Of a DNA stretch of 64,000 nt, positions 25,905 to 40,365 are shown in pieces (positions within the stretch are counted from its first letter, which is position 1; each line of letters opens with the position of its first letter). A program made the position numbers and the translations under genes. The stretch comes from Ceratothoa steindachneri (Eukaryota; Arthropoda; Malacostraca; Isopoda; Cymothoidae), in contig OZ018326.1 in the NCBI GenBank assembly GCA_963969495.1, positions 3,367,444-3,431,443 of the forward strand. Direction: 5' to 3'. The notes under the pieces are model-generated. The model was not told where the DNA came from. It was given only the letters and a program-made list of their open reading frames with translations, and searched no databases.

Positions 25905-28900
25905 AAACATGAGTTAATCGAAGAGGCGAAAGGAAACCAACAGGCAACAGAAACAGAATAGTATAGCCCAAAGATTTAACAGATCTAAATCCGCAAGTAA
26001 AGGGGCCCATCACCCAGAGATGAATTACCAGATTGACCCTCGAATCTAGTCAGCAAAGGAGGAACCAGGATAAACGAAAGAAGAACCAGAAAAAAAGAAG
26101 AAACACCGATAACTTAACGGAGAGGCAAAATAAAACGGAAAACGAATAAACGACCGGAAATGGACAATTGGATTTTGGATATAAAGGAATTTAATATGCA
26201 AATTAACACATGCGGATAAAAAGACAAGGAAATTACCTACGGAAACTTATTCAGAAAGATTGACCCAGATGTTATACTAATATCAGAACATGGAAGAGAA
26301 AATAAAGATATGGAACTACAATGTTATTGACACAATCATTCAGGAGAAACACACGAGGAAGCGGCAATAGCTGTCAAGCAAGGATTGCAGGATGCATATT
26401 TAGCTATAGAAATTAATATGGAATTAAGTAACATCATTATCGCAACTGGATACTAGCCACCCAGGTGTCCCAAATTACCGGTACAAAACTTTATTAAACT
26501 CTTCAACTATAGGATACCAATCACTTTGATGGGCGATTTAAACGCCTATTGCGGGACTTCTGGGTACAGAAATACAAACGGAGTGTAAAGACAACTTAAC
26601 ACACTCATCAATAGACGTATACTGCAAAGACTGGGCCCCAATTTTCTACATAATTACGAAGAGAACAAGCAACAAAACCAGACATCTGCCTGGCTAACTA
26701 CAATCTTTCCTTTAACTATTTTATGGAACCATTGGATGTTTCTTGCAGTGACAACACTCCGACTCTAATGGACATAAACAAAAATCCTATACAAATCCCT
26801 TGGAAGAAATGAAAGGCATACCATAGAGCGGATTGGGATAAGTACGAAGAATTACTTCCGACTTTCGTGCCCAGCAGGGTCGAGGAAGCCACTCTAGAGG
26901 AGATCGACTGGCAGTTGCTTAGGATCAGATCGGAAATTAAAAGGAAAGAGAAGGGGGCGTCCGCATTAACTCGTTCCAAACCATTAAACAATTTAGGTAG
27001 GCACCAGAAATGGTTGCTTTGAGCGAGGATATCGGTCAGGTAGCAGAAAATATAAGAAGATTCGGAAGTAAAAGGGAAGCATACAACGCACTCAGGAGAG
27101 ACAAAAGAGAACTAATAGCACAAATTTATGAAAAACAGAAAGCAAAATGGGATTAGCACATCGAGAGAATAAATATGGAAACTTTACCAAAGGAATTTTG
27201 GAATCATATCAACAGAATAAAAACACGGATAACAAGAGATAAAATGAAAATTAAGGATGCTGGGAACAACATTTAGAAGAGAAGGAAGAAATAGAGGCAT
27301 TAGTTTGAGAGCACTGGGAAAATGTATTCAAAATTAGCAAAGGAAAGAACGAGGACGATAACATCGAATTAGAACATCAGATCGTGGGGTACCTCAATGG
27401 GAAGATCGAAAGGAAATACCCCTACCACTTTGTCGAGAAAAGGAGAAACAACAACGACAGAATAGACGCAATCATTACATCTGAGGAATTAAAAGCAACG
27501 ATAAAGAACTTTCGACCTAGAGCCCCAGGTAGATCGGAACTCACCAGATTCAATTACCTTGAAGCACCTCCGAACATACTGGAGTGAGCGCGAAACGTCT
27601 TCAATGCATGCTTAAACATGGGATACTTTCCTAATGTATTGAAAGTGGCGAAGATGATATTCATACCTAAGGCGGGAAACCCTCCAGATCAAGTGGATAA
27701 TTACCACCCCGTTTCGCTACTAGATTTCATCGGTAAGGTATTGAAAAAACTAATTAATAACAGAGTGTTAAAATTCCTCGATGATAATGGCCGGAGAAAC
27801 AGCTGCCAATTTCGCTTCGAGAAAAACAGAAGCAAGAAGATGGCCCTTGAAATCATCTTTTAAAAGAGAGCCAAAGCACAGAGAAAAAATGAGTTAGACA
27901 TTCGACAAATTAGGGCAGAGGGGTATGCAACTCAAGATACTCAGATTAAGAATAAACAACAAGATTGAAAGTACTTTACCTGATTATGTAATGGAAAGAC
28001 GTGCTTATGTGGAAATAGGACGATATCAGGAAGAAATATTCAAGCTCACTCCGGGTTTGCTCATAGGCGGATGTTTGAGTCCTTCTCTCTATTCATTATA
28101 CACAGCAGATATTCCACCACCAGGAAATGAGAGCAGCTTAAACATCAAATTTGCCGACGACGTCACTTAAATCTTTGTTTGCCCCTACACGAACGGTCCA
28201 ATGCAAGCTAAGGGGACTGCAGAAGAGATAAGAAGCATTAATAGATACGAGGAAAAGTTGAAAATTAAAACCAACAAGGATATTTTAAAATGGTACTCGT
28301 GTACAGGAGGAGCATCTCAAATGTATATGTAGAAGGACAGCGCTATATATACGACAAAGAATGTAAGGTGCTTAGACTAACCATTAAAAAATCTGGTTAT
28401 GAAAAGCATGTAACTGAAAGGGTAAAGCGAGGGAAGAGCGGCATAGCATTACTGTACAAATTAGTTAACATAAGCATGAAAAACGAGAGAAAGATTCTTC
28501 AAGCAATAGTACAGTCCGCAATTGTTTATCCAACTATCGCGATGCACACGATCTTGAAAATTAACCTATTAAGAGTCCAAAAAGTCAGAAACAAAGCTAT
28601 ATACTTAATAACAAACGCCAGAAGAGAAGAAAGAAGGAGACCAGAAACCTGCATAGGGAGGCAAGGATAAAGCCACTCAACAAAATAATTGCAAAAAGAG
28701 CAATGAAAGTCTTAGCAAAGCCACAGAATGAAGTAGGAGTTGAACTAACCAACTAACTTGCCAAAAGAGAAAGATAGAGATCACCCAGATTACTCCTAAG
28801 TTTTCAAGGATAGTAGAAGGAGGAGAAGAGGACGAAGAAGAAATCTACACCGAGTGAAAAAGAATAATACTCGACGACGACTATGAGTAATTAAATAACC

Positions 28901-29634
28901 GAAGCATCAGCAATTATAACTAGGATAGAAATACGAAGGAATAGATAGAGAGATAGAAACCTACACCAGTTTTTAGTTAGAATATTTACTAATAAAAGCT
29001 TAAACGCCTCATAAATACCACCACTACTTAGACATACAAAAACTAGATACATATAAAAAAATACAAAAATAAAAATAAAATAAAATAAATAAATAAATAA
29101 AAAAATAACACAGTAATGTGGGACTCTCAGGCAAATACAAATTTCTAACTGTATCTTGCTAGCTATAACTACCTATAATCAACAGAGATAAGCCTGACCT
29201 CCTGGCAACTAGCATCTCTTTGCAAACCTCTTCTTCCTTCTGCTTCAACATCTATTCGTTTTTACTATCACATTCACACATGGGACTTACACTAGATACG
29301 TAGGACAGGGATCACGATAGGGTGCAAAGTTATAGTTAGAGACAAGCGACAAACCGTGGCTCAGATTCCACGTTAAACTGTAGGTCGCATGACTAACTAA
29401 ATCCACTTTTGTTTCCTACGAATTTCTTCGCTGTCCTATCCTTAAACTTCTCCCTTTAACTCCTATCTGCCGTACTTACAGTGCTTGGAGCCTACTTTGG
29501 CTCTAGACAGTGTAAGTATGGGGGTCTATAAAGGAGTTCGGCCCCCTTCCTTCTTGGCCACTCCATGAGAGCCAAGGGGGGGCGGGGGAGGGTCGGAAGA
29601 GTTCTAATTTGTTTCCCACCTCTCTTTTCATTTC

Positions 29635-29638
<4 letters not shown>
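25905..29638 (+). mobile_element. Non-LTR retrotransposon, element A (5'-truncated or eroded, sense)
   Basis: The element carries an eroded ORF1 remnant, then an ORF2 region with apurinic endonuclease and reverse transcriptase motifs, then a 3' UTR whose sequence near 29190-29290 (ctagcatctctttgca and following pyrimidine-rich words) matches the 3' region of element F near 37660-37740. It ends directly at a (TA)n array. It sits immediately after Helitron-like copy 1. The same family is represented by elements B, C, F and probably E. No RNase H domain is visible. I leave the clade open; the RT wording is closest to Jockey/CR1-group elements. Confidence 0.75.
26200..28675 (+). pseudogene. ORF2 of element A: endonuclease and reverse transcriptase, broken
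   Basis: The endonuclease part shows ITYGNLFRKIDPDVILISEHG near 26230-26300 (read across a frame change) and MGDLNAYCGTSG near 26530-26570. A pre-RT segment at 27384-27587 contains EELKATIKNF followed by RAPG. The RT begins with DNYHPVSLLDFIGKVLKKLI at 27618-27863, continues with a PGLLIGGCLSPSLYSLYTAD segment (position of the PQG motif) and reaches the catalytic FADD at about 28150-28161. A TAA follows two codons later. A C-terminal thumb-like segment at 28290-28670 contains ECKVLRLTIKKSGYEKHV and QSAIVYPTIAM. At least four stops or frameshifts separate the parts and the PQG motif is mutated, so it cannot be functional. ORF2 proteins of this type nick DNA and prime reverse transcription at the target. 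Confidence 0.75.

Positions 29639-29682
<44 letters not shown>
29639..29682. repeat. (TA)n at the 3' end of element A
   Basis: About 22 TA units directly abutting the element's 3' UTR. Confidence 0.95.

Positions 29683-30919
<1,237 letters not shown>

Positions 30920-30984
<65 letters not shown>
30920..30984. repeat. (TA)n-(TG)n junction between opposed element tails
   Basis: About 25 TA units (one C interruption) followed by about 7 TG units. A sense tail ends on the left and the 3' end of antisense element B starts on the right. Confidence 0.95.
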
Positions 30985-31919
30985 TCTATTGAAGTCCACA
31001 GCTGTGGTAGCGTTAGTAATTTTAACTTGTATTTTCTTAATATTTCTTACAAGTTTGTTAACGGGGTCTTTGAGGCGAGAAAAAACATCCGCGAATGATA
31101 TTCTTTATTCCTAGACATATTTCGACCATGTTAGGTCATCTGCAGGGAATGAACAGGAATCTAATTATTCTTACATCTTACGTCTTGAAGGTAGAATTAA
31201 AATGTATAGTTGTAATTTAGTGGATAAGGTACTTTTAGTTAGGATAAAGTGGTGAAGAGGAATGAGTAAGAGTTAGTTAGTTGCTGAGTGACCAGCCATC
31301 TCTTTGATCCTAATTTTTTTATTTTTCCTTATTATTCTTCTGTATTCTTGATCGGGCTCTCGCGCCTCTAAAGTTTTTTGGTATTTTGCATTTCTTGATT
31401 AGCATTTTGTTGCGAATTTCCTTGGTATGATTTCTGCTTTTCTTCTGTAATCTCACATTGCAGTGTATCTTGGGGTCGGTTCCTCCCTCGAATCGGCTCT
31501 AGCGCTTCTAAAGTTGCCGCGGCTATTTACTCTGTGGTTGTGTAGAATATCACTCTCTCTTCTCTAGTCGTCGTTCATTAAACGATCCAGTTTGTCTGAC
31601 ACCTTAACTGTTCTTCTTGTTAAGGATACGTTCGTAGTTGGGAGTTCTATCTCGTTCTGAAGACCTCTTATTCTTTTGCATTCTCTCCTTCTTGTTGGGT
31701 GATTATTCATACCGCTGAATTTTGCACTTTTTGAAGCTTCAGCGCGCTTGAGTTCGAGAGGTGATTCATTGGGATAGCTGGGTAGAGCAACGTGGCTTTG
31801 CAGCTGGCGTTGTATATTTTCTTTAGGTTTCTGAGTTGGAACAGTTTTACTAGATGTGTTTTTGCCTGGTTAATTCTACTCGCAATGTGTTTACAATAGC
31901 CACTTTGGGTGATCTTTAG

Positions 31920-34090
31920 CCCAAGTACATTTCTTTCTTTTCAATAGTGGTATCTCTTCTCTTCAAACTCTACTCTTGAGGTCAGGCGCCTTCCCACTGG
32001 AATAATTAAGCACTTCTCTAGGTTGGTGAAAATTTTCCATTTTCCTTCAACTGCTGTTATTCTGGCCATGGTTGGAGGATGTCTATATCTGCTATTTGCC
32101 ACTATCGTGATGTTCTCGGCGAATTGGATATACGTTGTTGTATCGTGGACTGGCCTTGGTAGATCCATCGTATATATGCTGTACAGTGTTAGGCTTATAC
32201 AGCCCCCTTGGGGTACATCTTGTAGGACTTTGAAGTCCAGGCCATCGAAACCTGGTATTGAAATGAACAACGATCTGTCAGTTATATAATCGCAGAGGCA
32301 TTTGGTTAGGGCGGAGGGTAGCCCTTGTCTTCGGATTTTATATTTCAGGCCAATTCTCTAAACTTCATCAAACGCCTTTTGGACGTCTCTGAGTACGATA
32401 TAAGTGTAGTTTCTATCGTATTTTGGCCTTTGCAAGTGATTCGAATAGAATGGCCAGGGCCGTCTCAGTATTTTTCTTCTTTCTGAATCCGTGCTGATGG
32501 TTTGGAATCAGTGCTCTCTCTTCCAGGTGCTTGACTAGTTTATCATTTATGGCTTTCTCCAATAGTTTTGCCACTGTCCGTAGTAGAGAGATGGTCCTAA
32601 AGTTTCCTGGGTTATTAAAAGGTTTACCGCGTTTCGGTAGAAAGACAATCTTCCCCCTTTTTAGTGCATCTGGGAATCATCCTGCGCTTAGAGAGGCGTT
32701 GAATACTGCTGCTATCCGTGACAAAAAGGTGACTACAGCTCGTACTAGGTTTTCTTTTGTTATCCCCGATGCTCCAGGGGCCTGCTGTTTAGTAGCTTTA
32801 AGCGTTTATAAAATTTCTTGTATGGTTATCGGCTCGATCCCTTGCTCTTCTAGTAGTGTTGGTGACCAGCTATGTTGGCGACTATTTCTTGACGTCTTTG
32901 TTCAAATTCCTCTACCACTCTTGCTTCGTGGTCGCCGTCAAAACCCTCAGTTCCTTGGGAGAGATATCAAAAACCCTCCTGCAGTGTTTCCCGATCGCCT
33001 CTTCCTTTTTCCTGGGGCTTCTTTTTTATTCCATCCTCGTTCTGGGGTTTTATTTTTGGCCTCGGCCTTCTCTTTTCCCTGGCAATGTTAATATTCTGCC
33101 ATATTTTGGTAGGATTCAATTTATCATCTATGGCTTCCACGAATAGGTTCCCCCTTCTGGTTTTTTCCATTTTTATTTCCTCTATCAGTTGGTCTTTCAC
33201 GTGCCGCAGCTTTGCACGGTCGCCTCTCTGAAGGTCATTTCGTTTAATTAAATTTCTCGTGTCTATACATTCCTTTTCGAGATTTTCTATTTGGGCTGAA
33301 CTGATTGGATGCGGTAAAGTTATGTACGTTGTTGTGGGAACAAGTCTTTTATATGCCCTGACAATCGCCTTCATGATGTCGTCGATCTCTTTGTATATTT
33401 CTTCTATTGGACCCTCAGTTAGGTCTCTCTTACCGAAATTGGCGAGCTCTTCTTCGTAGTTGTTCCAATCGACCTGTCAATATGATTTTCTCGGTGGCCA
33501 CTTGACTTGACTGGGGTTTATAGACAAATTCATGGCCGCTATTTCGTGGTCGCTAATTGATGGAGGGCCTTTCTCTATTATGTATTCAAACTGAAGGTTC
33601 GGGGTTGCCAAAACTATATCTGGTTTTGTAGCGCTATTTTAGCCCAAGATACATTGGCAATTCTGGCCTAGACGCTCTACTATCCCTCTTTCCAATAGTT
33701 GATCGAAGTTACTTCTAGCTCTATTGTGGTTCCGAGTCTAGCCGCAGGCTCTACTCCAAGCATTTAAGTCGCCCATGAAGACTGTTTGGTCTCTGTGGAC
33801 GAATATTTTTGAAAAGTTGTGGAGGGGCCAGAAGTCTCTTCTTAGAGGGGGGTAGCCCGTTGCAACTATAAGATTGCCTGTTTCTGTTTTAAGACTTATC
33901 GCTAGGTATGATTCGTCAAAGTCGTTGAGTTTTTTGGTAGTTTATACCAATACGAATTGCCATAGAGACGCCGTTGTAGGTGATGTCGTTTGTGGTCTTG
34001 GTGATTACAGTGTAGAACAACATATTGCTCTCGTTCCATCCATTAACGTTGTGGCATATTATTTTAAATTTTATTGCGTGGGCCATTATT
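31920..34090 (-). pseudogene. ORF2 of element B: endonuclease plus reverse transcriptase, broken
   Basis: The endonuclease start KFKIICHNVNGWNESNM is encoded at about 34025-34085 and MGDLNAW at about 33762-33785, the family's metal- and DNA-binding regions. The linker and RT N-terminus (32967-33374) hold HVKDQLIEEIKMEKTRRGNL and WQNINIA. The RT core at 31941-32270 contains DVPQGGCISLTLYSIYT (catalytic-region PQG motif, partly mutated) and QFAENITIV in place of the catalytic FADD, so the active site is lost. A downstream KWKIFTNLEKCLIIPVGRR segment matches the same place in elements A and F. Several frameshifts and stops interrupt it. Confidence 0.75.
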
Positions 34091-34229
34091 TGTGTATCTT
34101 TTCCTCTCTGCTTTCTCTTCTCTTTGCTGTATGCGCTTCGCGTTCGATGGGCGATTTTGTCCTTCGACTTATTTTTTTTTATTTCTCCTTCTTCGGTGTA
34201 CAGCGTAGTTCCCTGCGGGATTTCTAGGC

Positions 34230-35440
34230 TGCCTGCTGTTAACATTGTGAATACCTCATGTTCTGAATACGAGCATTCGTACTCATATTTATATATTCCC
34301 TTTTTCATACATTGTGCCAGGTTTTCATTGTTATCGGGGAAGGGCTTTTCCTCAGAGGAGTAGATTTTAGGTTGAAGTCTGGGTGATCATCATCCCTTTC
34401 TTTCACAAGCTTTGGGGAGAGAGCTGGGCTCGGACCTTCTTGGGTCTGGTTTGCTGCTTTTACTCCCTTATTATTGTTGTTGCCTCTGACGACTTCTATC
34501 TCCATCTCTTCTTCTTGTCCTTTTTGTTTAGTCTTACTTAGTTTTGAGTCTCTATTCGTTGCCCTGTTTGTCTCCATTGTTTTCTCTTGGCTAGGAGCCT
34601 TTTTCTGTGCTTGGGTTTGGTATATTTTTGTTGGTTTGTATTGGATGATCAATATGTCCGCTGATGGTGGGTTTTCGTGAACCACATATTGTCTAAACCT
34701 TTATTTTTCAGCATTAGATTTAATTCCATTGAATATGAGCCCGAGCTTGCTACCTTTAACACATGTGCGTGTAGAATACAAGCTAATATATTCAGGGACT
34801 CCCCTTGCTTAACTTTGATGACATTTTTAACCGGTTGGATCTTTTTGGCTGTGGTTTTAGCAACTTTAGCGAATGTAAGATTCTGCTTTTATTTTGCTCT
34901 AGCTCTCTTTCTTTTCTTATTCTCAATATGCTCTCTCTTCATCGGGCATGCCATTGCCAGGCTAAGATGGTTCCCATTTGCAGTTCAAACATTTTTTCGT
35001 CTGTGAACTACATTCCCGCCACGTATGATTTTTCTCGCTGCACTTAGAGCACCATTTTATGTCTCTTACTGGGCAGTCCCTTGTATTTTATTTCTCGAGC
35101 GCGTAAGAGTTAAAGCAAGTTAGTATATTGATGAATTAATCTGTTTTGATTTGATAGGGCCGGATTTTTAGATTAAATGCGAGAACACCTGATTCCTTCG
35201 CCTTCACAGCCATATTTGTTTCACGGAGTATTACTTTGAAAACTTGGGAATATTCTGTATTGTTAACATGGTTGGTGAATTTAATTATTTGTTTTACCTT
35301 TGCCTATAGTTGAGCTCTCTCTATCTCCTCCGTAATCTCGTCCGTGTTATGGTCTCCTATCCAGGGGTCACTTTGGCGTCAGTATACAGTTTTTTGGGCC
35401 TTTATTTGGGGGGGGGGCACTTTAGCCTCCAATCCAATCT
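34230..35440 (-). pseudogene. ORF1 of element B: gag-like protein with zinc knuckles, broken
   Basis: Near 34990-35110 the minus strand encodes CFNSYALEK.NTRDC followed by WCSKCSEKNHT, two CCHC-type zinc knuckles (first knuckle with one cysteine replaced). This is typical of LINE ORF1 nucleic-acid chaperones. The C-terminal part (34305-34685) is lysine- and glutamine-rich and contains MVHENPPSADILIIQYKPTK. The reading frame is interrupted by several stops. Confidence 0.65.
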
Positions 35441-35529
35441 TTTGTAGTTGCTCTTTGGCTTAAATTATTCCAAAATTTCTACATTATATATATTATTTCT
35501 ACACGAACATAATTATTACAAAAATTAGC

Positions 35530-37900
35530 CTATCATGGCGCGGGACATTTTTAAGGGGAAACTAAGCGCTACAAAAAACATATAAAATTGGAACGCTCAG
35601 ATTGACCGAGATACATCCCCCAAAGACTTTTGGAAGAAAGTCAGAAGCCTCAGAGGATCATCTGGAAAAAATAAGAAACTGGAAATCCAAAAAGAAGATG
35701 GATCCATTGAAACAGAAGACAGAAAGATAGAAATAATATTCCGGCGTTATTGGGAAAAAATCTTCAGTATACCCGAATCAGAAAACGAAGATTTTGACAT
35801 GAGTTGACATCGTAGACGAGCTTAACACGGAAATACATAGAACGCATCATCATTACCTAGTGGACAGACTGCGTGACAGACACGCCGAGATCACCGACGA
35901 AGAGATTCTTGGAGCACTCCACTCATCCTGCCAAAAAGCCCAAGGCCAATCGAGGCTTACGAAGCTAAACTTCGAAAAGGCACCAGCTGACATAATCGAT
36001 GCAATGAGATGAATATTGGAGGGATGTCTGAATACGGGGTAGTTTCGAGATGCCTCCAAGACGGCAAAGATGATCTTCTTGCCCAAGCATGGAAAGGACC
36101 CAACGTTGAGAGAGAGCTACTGCCGAAATTTCACTTCTGGAATTTGGCGGGAAACATTTTGAGAAGATCCTCAACGAGAGACTAGTGTCTTACATGGAAG
36201 AGAACTCCCTCTACAACCCTTGCCAATACGGGTTTAAAAAGAAGCAAAGTTTGGATATGGCAATCAATGTCATTACGGAAAAGATTGCACAAGCCAAACG
36301 GGACAGGAATTACGTGGATATTGTTTGTCGGGATGTATCAAAGACGTTTGATAAGGTGTGGCAGCGGAGCATGCAGTATAAGATCTTACGGCTGGGTCTA
36401 GGTGAAAACTTAGAAAGAACTCTCTGTGACTAGGTCATGGAGAGAACGGCGTATGTCAGTCTATGGTGCACGGACGGACCAAAGTTTCCGCTCATCGCGG
36501 GCCTCCTCCAGAGAGGTGTCTGTCTCCCACCCTTTACTCGATATACACCGCAGATTTCCCAGCCCCTGTGTACCCCTCTTCCCTCAATATTCAATACACC
36601 GATGATTTCAGCCAGATAATCATATCTCCATAGAGGAATGTATCATGGCAAGCTCGCATGACAGCGATAGAAATCAAAAATCTAAACAAATACGAGGCTC
36701 AATGGAAAATTAGAACTATGCTGGAGAAGTTCAAGGTGCTTCCCATTGGACGCACCCGAAGAACAAACATGAGAGTGGGGGATACTCGTTATCCCTATAC
36801 CAACGAATGCAATGTACTCGGTATGAAAATCACCTCAACCGGGTACAAGACGCACGTCAAAGAAAGAATTTCTCGAGTCTCGGCCGCTGTCAGAACACTA
36901 TATACGTTCAAATATCTACGTGAAAGCAACAAGAAGAAGATCTATAATTCCCTTGTTAGATCTACGTTGCTTTAGCCCGCTTCCACGCTCTCTTGTGTCT
37001 CCAAAACACAAAAGAGGCGACTTCAAGTAGTGTAAAATAAATGCATGTACCTAATCACAGGTACACGCAGGCAAGAAAGAAGACGACAAGAAGACCTGCA
37101 CAGAGAGGCTGGGATAATTCCCATTAACAAAGTCATCGAACAACGGACCCGGAAGATATAGGATCTGGTTAATCCAGAACTGAGTAAAGAAATTACTCAG
37201 ATGATTAACCAGAACAGAAGAGCAGAATGTCGCGCCAGATTTCCAAGCTCGGCTAACCGAGTGGCTGGCGGGGATGAAGTGCCGTTCTAAGCATGATGAG
37301 ATTTATAATTTAATCTAATGTAAAAAAACAACCAATTCAAGACCAAAACTCAATTAGGACAAAAAATCACCGATGAAGACAACGCAAAACCAAGAAAGAA
37401 GAAAACAACCGAAAACGACGAGAACTCTAACGACTATGAAAAAAACAAAAAAACTAAAACACACATATACAAACGATACAATACAATTAATCACGCACTT
37501 AAAAGTTTAAAAAAACATAAACAAATAAGCAATGCATATCACACAACAAAGTTAAACTAAAGTTATCAAGACAAATGGCTTGAACGCAATAAAAATAAAA
37601 AATCAACAAAAAAAACATGGAATACACGCTACAAAGAAATAATGAAAGTGATAGGCCTGATCACCAGGCTCTAGCATCTCTTTGCACCCTACCACACTTC
37701 TTTCTCTTTTCACTGCTTCTCTATTTTCTCTATCTATCCACACACCCTATCGTCTTTCCCTACACGCACCCACACTTTAACTTAATTGTAATTTAACTTA
37801 ATTGACTATTTGTCGCTTCAATCTAGTTCTCTGGCAAAGGAGACAAAGGAAAATCAATTTGAATACGTGCTTATTTTAACAGCGGTGCAACTTCAGCTGG
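35530..37900 (+). mobile_element. Non-LTR retrotransposon, element F (5'-truncated, sense)
   Basis: Lacks the ORF1 and endonuclease regions and starts just before the RT, head-to-head with antisense element B (gap of about 80 bp). Its 3' UTR near 37660-37740 matches that of element A. It is a member of the same family as A, B and C. Confidence 0.75.
35600..37290 (+). pseudogene. ORF2 fragment of element F: reverse transcriptase, broken
   Basis: The RT shows NPCQYGFKKKQSLDMAINVI near 36215-36275, DVSKTFDKVW (motif A, with the expected KAFD changed to KTFD) near 36330-36360, a stop at 36433, then MERTAYVSLW, a disrupted PQG motif region near 36500-36550, and YTDDFSQ in place of FADD near 36598-36618. 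Downstream, KYEAQWKIRTMLEKFKVLPI and ECNVLGMKITSTGYKTHVKE (36658-36975) match the thumb region of element A, followed by arginine-rich REERRRQ-type sequence and PINKVIEQR near 37120-37150. Multiple stops and frameshifts. Confidence 0.75.
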
Positions 37901-38284
37901 AAACCATACTTCCTAACACTTTAGCGGAGTCAGACCTTCGAAAATGTTAGGTTATTTTTTTTATACGGACCACCCTAATCTATATAATAAAAATGAAGTT
38001 TGTCTGTAAATGTTTGCGTGTGTTACTGTCCATTCAGAGGAATAATAAAATACCGTTCTAGCCCTCCTCCCTCTTCCCTCTTTCTCTCCCCCAACACTCT
38101 CTCCTCTTCTCTTACTCGCCCTCTCAATCCCCCTCTTTCCTTCATCCCACTCCACGAACTCCTGCCACACTCTCTTTCCTTCTCCTCCATCTTCTCTCCC
38201 AACTCCACACTCGCTGGCTCCCCTCTCCTCCACACCGCCCACACGCTCTTCCGAACTCTCTCCCAAGGCAGAGCATGCAACTAG

Positions 38285-40365
38285 TAAATCAAGGAAACTG
38301 GATTTGAGAAGAGCAGACTTTGCAGGTCTACGGGCGGGACTGACTGACGCGAGGCTAGAGGAGTTCGATGCTGTTGAAGACTCTTGGAACAGTTTCAAAA
38401 CCACATTCATGAGTCTTCAATCGCGTTTTATCCCTCTGAAATTCCCCCGTCGGTCTTCTGTTCAACCAAAGTGGTTTGATCGAGAAATCGGGCAACTGCT
38501 TAGGGAGAAGAGAACTGTGTACCGGCAAACAAAGTTTCCGGGTGACTTTGACGAATACCGGAGGCTAGTCAGGAGAGTGAAGTCCAGCATAAGGGCGGCT
38601 AAGCGGTCTGAGGAACTCCGAGTGGCGAGACTCTGTAAAGAGAATCCCAAGGAGTTTTTTGGATATGTGAACAGCAGTAAACCAATCCGTCGAACGATTG
38701 GCCCTTTGAGGAATGAGGAGGGGACATTAAAGCATTCAGATGCAGAAAATGCCAACCTCCTCAACGACTACTTCTCTTCAGTGTTTACTGAAGAGTGTGG
38801 TCCCATTCCCCAGCCGAGGGATTCCTACTCGGGGGAAAAGCTGGAGGCAATGGACTTCACCAAAGGAGAAATAAAGAAAAAGATCGCTGACCTAAAGACG
38901 AATAAGTCCCCTGGACCGGACGGGTTTCTACCTAAAGTGTTGAAGGAAGTGTGCGATGAAGTATCACGACATCTGTGCGCTATCTTTAACATGTCAATCC
39001 GGAACAAATATGTTCCTAGAGACTGGCGTGAGGTGGGTCCTATCTTCAAGAAAGGAGACCGTGACCAACCGTCGAACTACCGACCTATCAGTCTGACTTC
39101 GATAGTCGGTAAACTCATGAAAAGCATCATGGTGGACAAAGTGACGTCGTATTTAGAGTAAAACCTGCTACTGAGGAGTTCCCAGCACGGCTTCCGAAGG
39201 CAACGGTCATGCCTGACGAACCTTGTAGAATTCTTCCACTTCGTTTTCAGTGAGCACGATCGGGACAAGGCGGTGGATGTGGTCTACCTAGACTTTCAGA
39301 AAGCCTTTGATAAGGTACCACACCGCCGCCTTTTCCGGAAAGTGCGAGCGCTTGGCATAGACGGAAAGGTAGCCGGCTGGATCGAGAACTGGCTAAGTGG
39401 CAGACGGCAACGGGTGGTGGTAAATGGACAGTCTTCTGAGTGGGTGCCCGTTACTAGCGGGGTGCCTCAAGGTTCTGTCCTGGGACCACTACTATTCATC
39501 ATCTACGTCAACGACATGGACGGTGACATGGTTGCTAAGATTTCCAAATTTGCCGACGATACCAAGCTTGGTATGAACGTTGCAAAGGATGGAAATACTC
39601 TACGCCTGTAGGAAGATCTTGGGAAGATTGGGGAGTGGTCGGACACGTGGCAAATGCCTTTTACCGTGGGCAAATGCAAAGTGATGCATATCGGCCACAG
39701 AAACCCCCAATCTCAGTATATCCTTAAGGCACTGCTCTTGAATCGAGTGACACTGAGAAGGACTTGGGTGTAACAATCACTAGTGACCTCAAGTTCTCGA
39801 AACAGTGCATTGAGGCGGAGAAAAAGGCCCAAAGGATGCTAGGCTATATTAAGCGCCAGTTTGGTTATCGGAACCAGGAGATTGTACTGTGCCTGTACAA
39901 CTCACTTGTCCGACCGAACCTGGAGTATGCCGTACAATTTTGGAGTCCTTCATTGCGAAAGGACATCGCGAGATTGGAATGCGTACAAGCCAGGGCAACC
40001 AAGCTGATTCCCTCTATCCGACATAAAAGTTATGAGGATAGACTAAGGGAATTAAATCTGTTCTCGCTGGAAACCCGTAGACAGCGTGGTCAGCTCATCG
40101 AAGTTTTTAATATACTTTGTGGGTTCGAAAATGTTGACTACCAGGATATTTTCACACTGAGTGAGAACAGAACGCGCAATCACGGCTTCAAACTTAAAGT
40201 GAAGCGTTACAACCGCAATCTGTGTGGAAATTTTTTCACTTATGTATCTGCGGTATGTGGAACGCAGTTCCAGTGGAAGTTGTCAACATTGAATCTGTTA
40301 ACCAGTTCAAGTCAAGACTAGACAAAGTCTTGAAAAGTGGCCGTTTAGGGACGCAAAACAATTGA
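38285..40365 (+). pseudogene. CR1-type ORF2: linker and reverse transcriptase, nearly intact
   Basis: One frame runs from 38285 to 39611 with a single internal TAA at 39159-39161. It holds the linker (PKWFDREIGQLLREKRTVYR), the finger motif (KTNKSPGPDGFLPKVLKE), NYRPISLTSIVGKLMKSI, HGFRRQRSC after the stop, motif A (YLDFQKAFDKVPHRRL), GVPQGSVLGPLLFIIYVND and the catalytic FADDTKLG (FADD at 39549-39560). A TAG at 39609-39611 and a frameshift near 39725 precede GTALESSDTEKDLGVTIT. The thumb continues to 40257, where one extra base shifts the frame again before VVNIESVNQFKSRLDKVL and the natural TGA at 40363-40365. With few lesions and intact catalytic residues this is the youngest element in the window. 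It is still inactive, because it is truncated and interrupted. Confidence 0.88.

Larger units (their letters stand above)
30985..35450 (-). mobile_element. Non-LTR retrotransposon, element B (near full-length, antisense, dead)
   Basis: Read from 35450 down, the order is 5' region, ORF1 with zinc knuckles, ORF2 with endonuclease and RT, then 3' UTR ending at (TG)n(TA)n. The 3' terminal 160 bp (30985-31145) match in reverse complement the tails at 42742-42915 (element D) and, in sense, 57696-57868 (element E). Shared words are CTGMAGATGACC, a 'CGAAA...AATAAA' stretch and a terminal CAACAG/CAATAG. Element C is its closest relative in the window, collinear over most of the length. Confidence 0.8.

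Noticed and set aside
38000..38284. Plus-strand Ser/Pro-rich and minus-strand Glu/Arg-rich frames
   Set aside because: Low-complexity translations of the pyrimidine tract of the Helitron-like repeat.
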